Positions 1 through 13,100 of a DNA stretch of 20,710 bases are shown here, piece after piece. The position numbers and the translations under genes are program-made. Every line of letters starts with the position of its first letter. Position 1 is the stretch's first letter. Source of the DNA: MAG-120531 sp002378585 (GTDB lineage Bacteria; Bacteroidota; Bacteroidia; Flavobacteriales; Flavobacteriaceae). The notes under the pieces are model-generated. The model saw only the letters and a program-made list of their open reading frames with translations, searched no databases and was not told the DNA's origin. The DNA is taken from the NCBI GenBank assembly GCA_937890575.1, contig CALADZ010000042.1, positions 1 through 20,710 on the forward strand, in the 5' to 3' direction.

Positions 1-1137
1 GTGAGTGCCGCTCCATCGATTACTTCGACGACGTTGGAGGTATGTGAGGACGGTAGTTTAACGCTAACGGCGACTCCGGCAGGAGGTACGTGGAGTGCGA
101 GTGCTGGTAGTATAGCTACGACTTCATCTACGTCTACGAGTTCGACGGCGGTATATACTTCATCGAGTGGAGGTACGACACCAACGGTGACCTATACAAA
201 GGGCGGTGTTAGTGATCAGGTAACGGTAACGGTATTAGCGCCACCGACGATTAGTCCATCTACGGCGGTGAGTGTGTGTATTGGTTCAGACGTTACGTTG
301 ACGGGTTCAGGTACGGCGAGTGCTTCGACGCCATGGTTATCTAATAATACATCTGTGGCGACGGTATCTAATGGTGTTGTTACGGGAGTTACAGCGGGAG
401 TTGCGACGATTACTTATACGAATAACAAGGGATGTGTTGTAACGAAGGATGTTACGGTGCATGGCTTGCCGAGTGTGAGTGCGGGTGCGGATCAGACGAT
501 CTGTGAGGGCAGCAGTGCTACATTGACTTCTACGACGATGTCGAGCTACAACTGGAGTACAGGTGCGACGACTCAGAGTATTACGGTGAGTCCGACGACC
601 ACAACGACATATACGTTAACGGGTACGGATGCGAACGGCTGTGAGAATACGGATCAGGTTACTGTTACGGTAGAGGATCTTCCTTCGGTCTCTGTTGCTT
701 TGGGATCATCTACGTTATGTGCTAGTGAGACGGTGACCTTATCATCTACGGTTACGGGCGGCACATGGAGCAGTAGTGATAACAGTGTTGCTACGGTGAG
801 TAGTGTTGGAGTGGTTACTGCGAAATCTGTGACGACACAGTCAACCGCTGTGATTACGTTTACCTCTACGGCAAACTGTACTGGGTCGATTACGGTGACG
901 GTGAATCCTGAGTTGACAATCTCAGGTACTTTAAGTGCGACAGTAGGAGGCATCGAGCCTACCTTATTGATAAATGGAAGTACGACGACCTCTGCGAGTT
1001 CATGGAGCAGTAGTGATCAGAATGTAGCGACGGTTGATGCGACTACATCGGGTAAGATCGTTCCGGTAGCAGCGGGTACGACGACGATTACTTATACGGA
1101 CCCGACGACCTCATGTCAGGCGACAGCTACCTTTACG
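1..1137 (+). repeat. Tandem 379-residue repeat, copy 1 (five Ig-like domains)
   Basis: This is the first of two perfect direct copies of a 1,137-bp unit, in frame (379 codons). It encodes five modules. D1 (1-240) has 'VCEDGSLTLTA'. D2 (241-465) is BIG2-like, with 'SVATVSNGVVTGVTAG'. D3 (466-678) has 'ICEGSSATLTS', 'WSTGATTQSITV' and 'TDANGCEN', as in Bacteroidota Ig/PKD-like repeats. D4 (679-909) and D5 (910-1137) are BIG2-like, with 'NSVATV' and 'QNVATV'. A 15-base stretch is shared by D4 and D5 (766-780 and 1003-1017). Threonine makes up about a quarter of residues, and about 56 of 92 Thr codons are ACG by hand count, unlike the sequence after 2289. The left edge of the window falls inside this array, so more copies may lie upstream. 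Confidence 0.93.
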
Positions 1138-4100
1138 GTGAGTGCCGCTCCATCGATTACTTCGACGACGTTGGAGGTATGTGAGGACGGTAGTTTAACG
1201 CTAACGGCGACTCCGGCAGGAGGTACGTGGAGTGCGAGTGCTGGTAGTATAGCTACGACTTCATCTACGTCTACGAGTTCGACGGCGGTATATACTTCAT
1301 CGAGTGGAGGTACGACACCAACGGTGACCTATACAAAGGGCGGTGTTAGTGATCAGGTAACGGTAACGGTATTAGCGCCACCGACGATTAGTCCATCTAC
1401 GGCGGTGAGTGTGTGTATTGGTTCAGACGTTACGTTGACGGGTTCAGGTACGGCGAGTGCTTCGACGCCATGGTTATCTAATAATACATCTGTGGCGACG
1501 GTATCTAATGGTGTTGTTACGGGAGTTACAGCGGGAGTTGCGACGATTACTTATACGAATAACAAGGGATGTGTTGTAACGAAGGATGTTACGGTGCATG
1601 GCTTGCCGAGTGTGAGTGCGGGTGCGGATCAGACGATCTGTGAGGGCAGCAGTGCTACATTGACTTCTACGACGATGTCGAGCTACAACTGGAGTACAGG
1701 TGCGACGACTCAGAGTATTACGGTGAGTCCGACGACCACAACGACATATACGTTAACGGGTACGGATGCGAACGGCTGTGAGAATACGGATCAGGTTACT
1801 GTTACGGTAGAGGATCTTCCTTCGGTCTCTGTTGCTTTGGGATCATCTACGTTATGTGCTAGTGAGACGGTGACCTTATCATCTACGGTTACGGGCGGCA
1901 CATGGAGCAGTAGTGATAACAGTGTTGCTACGGTGAGTAGTGTTGGAGTGGTTACTGCGAAATCTGTGACGACACAGTCAACCGCTGTGATTACGTTTAC
2001 CTCTACGGCAAACTGTACTGGGTCGATTACGGTGACGGTGAATCCTGAGTTGACAATCTCAGGTACTTTAAGTGCGACAGTAGGAGGCATCGAGCCTACC
2101 TTATTGATAAATGGAAGTACGACGACCTCTGCGAGTTCATGGAGCAGTAGTGATCAGAATGTAGCGACGGTTGATGCGACTACATCGGGTAAGATCGTTC
2201 CGGTAGCAGCGGGTACGACGACGATTACTTATACGGACCCGACGACCTCATGTCAGGCGACAGCTACCTTTACGGTGAGTGCCGCTCCACTTATATCAGG
2301 ACCAAACAATCAAATAAGTAATTTCAATTTGTGTGATGGAGAGTCTATTGCACTTTCCGCAACAGGAACACCCGCTACAGCATCAGCATGGACAACGTCT
2401 AATAGTTCTGTTGTAAGTGTTAATGCTTCAACAGGAGAAATTACAGCAGAGGGCGCTGGCACTGCAACAATCACGTTTAACGAAATAAATGGTTCAAGTT
2501 CGTCTATAGCGGTTAATGTATATTCCATTCCGACTACACCAGCAATAGCTTACAATGATGGAACTACAACACTGAAGACTATTTGCGTAGGCGGACAGGC
2601 TACAATTCTAGTGCAAGGTTCGTCTCCTACTCTTAATTACGAATGGGAATACAGCAGTGTGGCGGCCTTTACAAACGCAAGCTCAATTGTTGCAGGAAAT
2701 GCTAACGGTACGTTTATAGATATAAATACACCAGGATACTATCGAGTACGAAGCCAGAACACGACGTCAGACTGTTATTCATCTTATTCTAATATTATAG
2801 AACTTGATAATTATAGTCTTTCATCAACTCCTACCATTAGTTTTGTTGGAACGTACAGCGGTCAGTCAACAGCTATTACCTGTGATGCCTCCTCAATTAC
2901 GCTGCAGGGAACAAGAACTAACGGGATTACCAATACGCTGTTTGTTTGGGAACGCTACAATGATGCCCAATCAACTTGGGACACTGTATCGCAAAGCACA
3001 AATACAGACATTTCTGTAGCAACTAGCGGTAGATATAGAGTTAGTGAGACTATGGCGACATGTTCATCATCCTCACCACTATCTTCTGAATTAATTGTTA
3101 CCGGTGTAACCACACCAACATTGTCACTGACATCCGCTACGAATGGTGAATTCTGTGATGGTCAAACATTGATTTTCAATACAGTAGGAACGGGTGATTT
3201 CAATGCAAGTCCATTGTCTCCAGCTACAGGGTTTAATAGAACTTGGTGGTATGTTCCAAGTGGAGCGACGACTTCAGCGATTCAAATAAATACAGCCACC
3301 GGTCTATTATTAGACGCTTCAAAAGATGGAGCAAAGATTTATGTTAAGGATACTTACGGCACGTCAAGCTGTAGTTCAACATCTAGTTTAACTGCAAATT
3401 CAATTACCGTAAATCCAGTTCCTTCAGATCCGGTTATTGAGTTTACCGACGGCACTAACGGTACCAAAACAATATGTACAGGTTCTAGCCTGGTTCTGCA
3501 AACATCTATCGCAACCACCACAACAGGTATGACGTTAAGTTGGGAGTACTCGACTACTAACACTTTTACTGCTTCGAGTACACCAACGAATCTTGCAGCC
3601 AATCCTGCAACCGGTGAAATTGAAGTTAGCGCTGCTGGATATTACAGATTAAAATTAGCTAATTCAACTACTGGATGTGAGTCTGGATATTCGAACGCAC
3701 TGCAGATATCAACATTTGATTTGGGCGGATCGAATGCGCAGGCGCCTACCATTTCAATTAATGGCCAAACAGGGTTTTCAACAACTGTGTGTTCCGGCAC
3801 TGATGTTACGCTCAACGTGAGTGCCCAGAATGGGTTGCAAAATTCTTATTTCGTCTGGGAAAGAAGAGATGACGCTTCAAGTGCTTGGGTAGCTCTGAGT
3901 AACCAAAGTGCTTCGAGCTATACTACGAATGTAGCAGGACAGTATCGTGTATCTGAAGCTAATGCTAGTTGTTCTTCAACCTCCCCCGTGTCGTCCACAG
4001 TCACTATTACTGTAGTTACACCTCCAGTGCTTTCGATTAGTTCAAACTCAGGATCAAATACGTTCTGTGAAGGTCAAACATTAAATATTTCATCATCGCC

Positions 4101-7100
4101 TTCATATTCAGCTAACCAAGCTGTCCAGACTGGATTTACGCGCAGTTGGTGGTATATCCCTAATGGATCGTCTACCCCTGTTCAGATTCCTTCTACTGGT
4201 CTAATTTTGGATTATGCAATGCATGATGGCGCAAATTTATATATTCAAGATGAGCACCAATCAGCAGGTTGTGTTTCCAATTCAAGTACAACAGCAGTAA
4301 CAATTTCAATAAACGCTCAGCCAAGCACCCCGGTTTTACAATTTAGTGATGGAACCAACGGGAGCAAGTCTATCTGTTCTGGTTCCCAAGCTTCAGTTGA
4401 AATAGTCGGTGGTGCGTCATTGACTAATCAAACGTTTACTTGGGAATTTGCAGTAAGTTCTGCTTGGACCAACGCACAGGCGGTTACCAATCTAAGCACC
4501 TCACCTGTAACTTATGCGAAAGAGGTTGACGCCGTAGGTTACTATAGGGTTAAAACGACCGATGCTAACGGTTGTACTTCTAACGGGTACTCGAATGTAC
4601 TATCATTGAGCACCTACGATTTACCTCAGCCAACCATCGCTTCTACAGATCCAAACAGCACTGTTTGTGATGACAATGATATAGTCTTGTCGGTAAGCTC
4701 GACTTATACAGGGACAGCGGCGCTCACTTACAAATGGTACAAGGAGGTAAATGGCAGTAATGTTGAACTGGGAACTTCAAGTGGATCAACGTTTACATTA
4801 ACTCCGTCTAATGTAAATTATGGAAGCGGTGATTATTTGGTTTTGGCTGAATTAGCTGGATGTACAAGCTCACCGATATCCGCGGCAACTACTATTAGTG
4901 TTATTTCACCTACTGATTTAACAATATCAACTAGCACTCCAAGTTTTGAAGTTTGTTCAGGATTTAGCTTGACATCGTCAGACTTGAATGTGCAGCCTCA
5001 ATCAGAGCCGACAGGATACACTAGAACCTGGTATTATCAAGAGCCAGGAAGCACTGCTTGGACTTCTTTTATTCCGTCTTCGGGTATAGCACTCACTAAT
5101 TCTACGACTTCGAATATTACCTATTCTATAAAAGCCGAGGATGAACATGATTTAGAGGGCTGTACGGCCGAATCAAATATTGCTACAGTAACTGTATACC
5201 CTGTACCCGCGGCTCCTACAATATCATTTGATAATACAACCGCGACCCAGGTTACAATTTGTAGTTCAAGTTCAGAAGCGGTTACCGCAACGTCTACCAC
5301 AGTAGGCTCGCCAGTATTCAAATGGTATTATAGCGCTGACAATTCATTCTATTCAAGTACAGTGGCGCAAGTTGTTGGACTTAATGCGCAAACGAATACT
5401 GGATCAGTAGGAATAGGCACCAGTACATATTCAGGAACGACCCTTATCACTGATGGTCAAGGGTATTACAAAGCAGCAGTTATTGATGGTAATGGTTGCG
5501 AGTCATTATTATCGGCACCATTACAAGTTATTCATGAAGATTTACCGAAGCCAACTCTATCTATTAATGATAATATTGTTTGTTACGGGTCGAGTATAGT
5601 ATTGAGCGCATCTTCATCTCACTCTTTATCGAGTAGCGTTACGTATAATTGGTTCAAAGGAAATAGTACAACTCCTTTCGCTTCTACGTCATCATCTACG
5701 TATACAATTACGAGTTCTAGCACAGATTATATTTCTGGTAATTTCTCTGTGACTACATCACTTTCAGGTTGTTCAACGTCTGAAAATTCAGACGATGTCT
5801 CCGTAAATATTATTACACCAGCAACACTTACGGTTGTTCCCGTTAATGGAACAGCGAATTATTGTGAAGGAGAGGTCTTGGGCTTTACAGGTACAGGTGC
5901 CGATTTCACAGTATCTGAATTAAACACTCCATCGGCGGTAGGGGCAACCCGTACATGGTGGTATATTTTAAGTGGCTCTACGACTCCAGTTCAAATCAAT
6001 GCAACCACAGGTTTGACATTAAACGCAACACATGATGGAGCGGTAATTTATGTAAGGGATGACTACACTGGCGTTACATGTAGTTCAACTTCTCCAACAT
6101 CTGGATCGCAGGCTGTAACATTGAATGTAGATAACGCACCAAATACACCTTCTTTAACTTTTGCAACAACAAGTGCAACAACTCTTTCAAGCACCTGTGC
6201 ATCAGAAGGAATAGAGATTGAGATTGGAACCACATTATCGAGCGAGAATTATCTTTTATATTACCTAGCCCCTTCTCAATATACTTATGGGACACCTACT
6301 TTAGTGTCTTCACCATCTTGGAATTCTGATAATACAGGCTTCATTGTGTACAGTGGAGGAAAGTATTTTGTAAAAGCTCAAAATATTAGCACTAGCTGTG
6401 AGTCTCAATTATCATCTCCCTTAGAGGTTGTAGAAGTTGCCTTGCCGACTCCAACGATTGCTCTGGCCATACCAAGTTCAGGCAGCATACAATATGTTTG
6501 TCCAAGCACGTGGGATCCATTACGAATTTCAGGCGCAGATACTTCCGGTTTATATGAAATCATATGGGAGGTTAGGTCTATTGGATCAAGCACTTGGACT
6601 CAACTAACAGCATCAGATGACAAAGGGCATCATCAACCAACAGTATCGGGGTATTATAGAGCTACTATTTTTGATGGAACTAGTGGAACTTGTTACAAGC
6701 GCAGTTCCGAGGTTAGGATAGAGACGGTTAATCTACCCGTGCCAGTAATTGCAATGCCTACTTATAGTGTTTGTGATGCTGCAGATATTACTTTATCTGT
6801 TTCAAATTATGTCTCCGGAGCAACCTATACCTGGACGAACGATGATGCAGATATCAATTCAATCACCACCAACAGCAATTCGGAATCTCCTAACTCTAAG
6901 ACAATTAGCGGGGCTTCAAATACTCATGATGTAGAATTTGAAGTAAGCGTAACTTATAATGGTTGTACTGTTACCTCAACCGTCTCCCAAACCGTTACGT
7001 TAAATGGCCTTCCGGCCGCTCCAACAATAGTAGGGGAAAACGGTGCGATTAGTGGTCATCAAATATGTGCAGGGAGCACCATCGAGTTATCTATTAACAG

Positions 7101-10100
7101 CCCAGTTTCCGGAGTCACTTACAATTGGTATCGACTTAATAAATCTTCGTCACAAACGAATATTACATCTAATACAGGTAATTATGTTGGTTCTGGAACC
7201 ACATATAATGCTCCAACCCTTACCAACGGCGGATATAATTATTATGCAGAGGCGGTATCAAGTTCAGGCTGTGAATCTAACCTTTCCACATACTTCCAAG
7301 TAAATGATCTCTATTTATCACAGGTTCAGTTGAAATGGAATGCAGTCTCAGGAACAATTGCATATATCTGTGGCGATCAAGGCAATACATTTGATTTAGA
7401 AATCACAAACTTTACTGACTATCCAAGCTCTACTTCCTTCGTGTTATTCGATGATCAAGGTAACGGAATGGATACTATAACACCTTCAACAAGCACGGCT
7501 GCTGTATTTAATGTTGCCAATGCAGGGGCATACAAAGTAAAAGCGTTAAAAAACAATTGTCTTTCAACAAACTTCTCTTCCACCCATGAAGTAAGAACGA
7601 TTTCAATGCCAAAAGCCATTCTTAGCGCTTCGAGTACAGAATTATGTGAGAATGGAGGAACAGTAATAGTGAGCTTGTCTAATGTGGGTAATTACGGATT
7701 TGCTAATTACAATAGATACGATGCTGTAGATATCTCCTTCCTAGGAATTTCTTCTGGATCAGAACAGTCGGCAATTACAGATGGGCCATTTACAGCCTCA
7801 AATATGTTATGGCAAACCGGCGAGACTTTCCGAGACAAGCAATACATAGTTGAGGTTGTGAGTGAATTCTCTCCAACATGTACGACGGGAGATACTATTT
7901 CTGTTAGAGTATTAAGATCACCATCATCGCCAATTATTGAAAATGAGTATAATACTCAGAGTGATGTTGAGATTTGTGGAGGAACAGACCATGACTTATC
8001 TGTTGTGAGCCCTCAATCAGGCTACAGCTATGAATGGTATCAAAATGTAAGTCCAGTTTCTACTAGTCCGACTCAAGTTTATACGGCTACTAGTTCAGGT
8101 GTTTATTCTGTCAAAGCAGAAGATGCCTCAGGTTGTGTATCTACGGCATCAAATGCTATTACAGTGGATCTGGTCAACCTAACCCCACCTACTATCACCG
8201 TGAATGAGACCGGCTCGAACTCTGGAGCTTGGTTATGTGATGGGGAATCTGTTATTCTAAATGTGACCCCGGTTTCACCTAAACTCGGTCAGTCATTTGA
8301 GCTTTGGAATTATGGAGTTGGTGCTGATCCAGATTACAGCGTTATAGTTTACGACCCGTCTTCGACTACTCCGCTACAATTCGTTATTACCGAATCAGGC
8401 AACTATACCGTTAAAACCATTCAAGGAGATTGTGAATCTGTATCAGAGAGTAACATAATCTCAATATCTGATCTTGCGGAACCAAGCTTAATAATTAGCG
8501 GAAGCAATATTGTTTGTGAAGGATCGACGACTTCATTGAGCGTACCATATAGTGCCAATTGGAATTATGCTTGGATAAGAACAGATAATTCAAATGACAC
8601 CATATCCGTTACTAGGTTTTTGAATAACTATACACCTATTAATGATGGCTTTTATAAAGTGTATGCTTATACCAATCTGGTTTCAGGTTGTGAATATGAG
8701 AATACTTCGGGTTTAATACAGGTACAAACTCTTCCAGCAAAACCAATTCTTAACGACTATAGCGACACGATTTGTCAAGGTTCTCAAAGTATTAGCTTCC
8801 AGATATCCAACTTCTCGACGTCGTCTTTTAAGTGGTATCGCGAAGGTGTTCACATCAATAATGAAACAAACAACTATAGAACCATTAGCAACGGTGGTAA
8901 CTGGACAGTTTCAGCGCTTAATACTGCGGGTTGTGAAGGGCCACAATCAGATGTTATCGTTGTATTTGAAGAAGTAGTTCCTACACCGGTTGCTACTCCT
9001 CAATACGCACAGTGGTCTGGACCAACAGATACTGTTTTTAGTTGTGTTGGTAATGAAATAGATATTGCTATTTCCGATACCTCGTACGGAACCACATACT
9101 CTGTGTATAGATGGAACTTGAATGGAGGTTCTAATGGATATTTCAATAGCGGGACTTATTATTATTCTCAGACAAATCCTATTTCAGAATTTACAGCTGC
9201 AGACAATATAAGCCCTGAGGTAGTTATTACAGGGGGTACAGGAATTTATAGAATTCGCGCTACTAAACCAGGATGTACTGAGAAGTGGTCAAATTATATT
9301 ATTGTCGAGGATAATATCCAAGTGCCGACTCCATTGCTTACAGAAGACATGTCGTTCTCGGGAATTAATTCTATTTGCGAGGGAGACTCTGTAGTTTATG
9401 TTACAGGAACTAGCCCTGCATACGGATATCCGAGTATGCCAACCGATGTTACTATTGAATGGTATAAAATTGGTGACGAAGACAATGTCTTAGGGACTTC
9501 TCAAACCTACAAAGCAACTGAGGCAGGAACGTATAAGGTGAGATTCTTGAAACAAGGATGTAAGATCTCTTCACAGACTTCCAAAACACTTAACGTTAAT
9601 CAGAAACCTCAAAAGCCCGTATTGAATTACCAGGGCGACAATGCACTTTATGCAAATCAGTTTGTCACCTTAACAGCAACACCGGCTATTCCATCATACG
9701 ACTACAAATGGTTTGTAAATAGTGTGCCTGGCCAGTGGACATCAAACAACTACGACACTACAATCTCTACGGTTGGAGATTATGCCGTAATTATAAGAGA
9801 TGCATTGGGCTGTATTAGTGATACTTCTTCCGCCGCAGAGTTTACATCTAGAAGTTTACTAAACCCTCAAATTATTGTGAGGCCGGTAGATACGATTTTA
9901 GCTGCTCAGAGTATTCCGGTTTCTCAGAATAGCACTATTTCGATCTGTAATAACGGCTCTTTTGACTTAGAAATAGCGGGGCCGGAGTTTGGCAAAAGAT
10001 ACACTCTGTGGGAAATACCAACAGTGAATATGCCTTCTCAAAAGGCGCTGGATAATAATGGCGACGTATACGAATTCGTATATGATGGCACTACTAACAA

Positions 10101-13100
10101 GTTCTTAGGTGTACCGGCAGGTAAATACTATACCGAAGCTGATGACGCGAATGTGTCGGGATCTGCTGTTCAATCTGACACTATAGATATTATTGGGGTA
10201 AATATTTCGAAACCACAGATTTCACCATCTGGAACAACACTGTGCGAGAATGATGCAAGCGCAGTTACCTTAAATGTTACTTCTTCGTCATCGGATCCTG
10301 CAGGTGTTTCGTATTCGTGGTACTTTGGAGAAGCTGGTACTACAGCCGATTCAATTTTCGCATCGAGTACTGTTAGCCAGACAAGTATTGGTGCCGGCAT
10401 TTACCGAGTTGCAAAGACTCTAGACGGTTGTACAAAATATAGCGAACCAATTACAGTTACTGCATATCCAAAACCTGAAACACCTCAAATTTCATTTGCC
10501 AACGATACGGTTTGTGAAGGTGCCATTTGGCCTGTTAGCATTAGTAATACACAGTCAGATCGTGAGTACAGTTACATTGTAAACGGCACTGCAACTGGAT
10601 GGACGCTAAACACCAACGTCAACATTAACACTGTTGGAGTATGGCAAACGGCATCTGCGCCAACAATGTTGCCGACGAAGCAGTTGAGAGTTGTAGCTAG
10701 AAATACAATGACTGGATGTGTTGGCGATACTTCAGAGATTCAAGTGTTCACTTTAACTAGTCTTGCAACACCTACGCTCGGGGTGGATAATGGTATAAGC
10801 GTTAATGAATCTGGAGTAGAAACCTATGAGGTTTGTATCGACGAAAGCTTTGCCTTGTACGTTCCTAATGCAATTGAAGGTCTTACATATACCCTATTTA
10901 AAGATGTAAATCTTGCAGGATACGACACTGTGGATAACCCATTGTCTGGTGATCCTTATTCTATAGTTGCTGATGGAGTAAATGATGTGAAGTTCATCAA
11001 CTTATTGGTAGACAATAACTCGACAACTTACGATGACTTTAAGGTAGAAGTAAGCGATCCGGCAAACGGTTGTACCGTCAAATACAGTAGTGTATTAAGG
11101 GTAAAAGAGAAACAATTATTGGCACCAACTGCTACAATTGCTTCTGGCTTTACAAACACAATTTGCGCTGGCGACAGTACACTTTTGGAGATTCCTACAT
11201 TAGGAGTAGGACAGACAGTAGAATGGTATTACGTGGTCGGTAATACTGAATACGCAACGCTTGATGAAGACAACAATACTTCTCATTACGCTAAGCATGG
11301 GGGTACATATTACGCACGAATTATTGAAGACGATTGCGAGGTGTCTAGCAACGGTATTATCATTACCGAGACCCAACAGCCTTCTGCACCAGTGCTCAAT
11401 AATTCAAGTATTGTGAGTCTATGTTCGGGCGCATCAATCACCCTGACTGATCAGAACAATACAATTGGTCAATACATATGGTATAGAGATGGTGCTGAAA
11501 TCAATGGAGCTAGTTATACATCGAATTCAATCACAACAAATACTGCTGGCGTTTATCGCGCCAAGCGATTGGTAAATGGATGTTGGTCAGAATTATCAAA
11601 TTCGGTTGAACTGAAGTATCAACCACTGCTTACACCAATCATAAGACCTCTTGAAGCTCAATTTGGTTGGACTGGATACGCACCAAATGGAGAATGGGTA
11701 GGAAAGCGATGGACAGAATTATGTCCGGGTGATGATGCCACAATTATATTAACAAACGAGTTCGAGACCGATGTAATTTATACGCTACAAGAAGAAGCGG
11801 TACCAGGTACATGGCAAGATTTACCAGGGAAATCATTTACATACACTCCATCGATGTTGGAATCGGCTACAAGATTTCCGAACATGGGGCCTGGTCGATA
11901 CAGAGTGAAGTCAAGTAAGCCTTCTCAAGGCTGTGACCCTACATATTCTGACCCATTAGAGATTATTAGAAACACTATCATAGAGCCTATTGTAACGCCA
12001 TCTCCAACGGCAGAACTTTGTGATGGAGATAGAATTACATTATCTGTTTCGAATTGGACGAACGTAGCGGGATCCTTGCAATCAGGTACTGTGAATTACC
12101 AATGGTGGAAAACGGGTCAAATTGATCCGGTAAATACAACTCAAACAGGCGGTAACGGGTCAATACAAGTAGACGTTGCTGGACAGTATTATGTTGTGGC
12201 TAATTACGGTGAAGGCTGTAGAGACACAAGTACAAATAAAGTAACGGTAACGGTGGCGCCGCTTCCTAGTGAACCACTTTTAGCAGATCAGTCACCGTAT
12301 AAGAAATGTGAGGATGCTACTATAGATGTAGAAATTTCACCAATCGAGCCTGGAGTAGATTACTATTGGTACGACATGAATAACGGATCGTTATTGTATC
12401 AAACGGGACCTAATAATTCGTCGACTGTTCCATTCCAAAACGCCGGTGAATATGGGATAGTGGCTAAGAATATTGGTGGTTGTACTAGTGATACGGCTAA
12501 ATTCACGATTCAAGATATTTTAGTTCAAGAGCCAAGTATTTTGCCTGCTGCATTGGATTTATGTCCAGGCGAGAGTGATACGCTGAGAATAGCCTATCCT
12601 ATTGAAGGATATAACTACGTATGGTACAGTGTCGGTCAAGGTATTCTAGACACTACAAGATCATTAGCAGTAAGCACGCCAGGTACGTACTACGCGAAAG
12701 CCTATTACTCTGAACTAAACGGTGACGATGAGGAAGTCATTTGTTTATCTGACGCTTCGCCTTCCGTCGTTGTTGTACCATTGAACGCACCTAATACACC
12801 TGTAGTTACAAATCCATTCATTTGTGAAGACGATTGGGACCACGATTTGGCCGATTATATTGATAATAATGCGGGCGTCAAGGTGCATTGGTATACTGCC
12901 CCATCTAGATATCCTGATGAGAGCTTCTTAGATGCCACCTCCACAGTCTTATTCCCAATGACAGGGGATAAAGATTCTTTATGGGTAGCATATGAAAACT
13001 TGACCACAGGATGTTACTCTCCTTATGCAAAAATGGTAGTTAATGAAGTTGAATTACCACCAATGCCAGTAGTTGATTCAGCAATCATATGTAACGGTTC

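Noticed and set aside
1..3. GTG at base 1 as a start codon
   Set aside because: The same GTG recurs at 1138 and 2275 in the middle of coding repeats, with no ribosome binding site upstream. It is an internal Val codon at an arbitrary window edge.
654..2090. Two identical 99-codon antisense ORFs (654-953 and 1791-2090)
   Set aside because: They exist twice only because they lie in the perfect 1,137-bp repeat. They are antisense shadows of the D4 region, and their protein is just the complement of the ACG/GTG-rich codons.
1..2289. CRISPR array or transposon as explanation of the direct repeats
   Set aside because: The repeat is 1,137 bp, directly adjacent, in frame and protein-coding, with no spacers, no inverted ends, no target-site duplication and no transposase.
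2275..2300. Assembly frameshift or chimera at the end of the tandem array
   Set aside because: The frame continues without a break, and the next module is a related BIG2-like domain starting with the same 'SAAP' linker. A natural repeat edge is the simpler reading, although raw reads were not seen.
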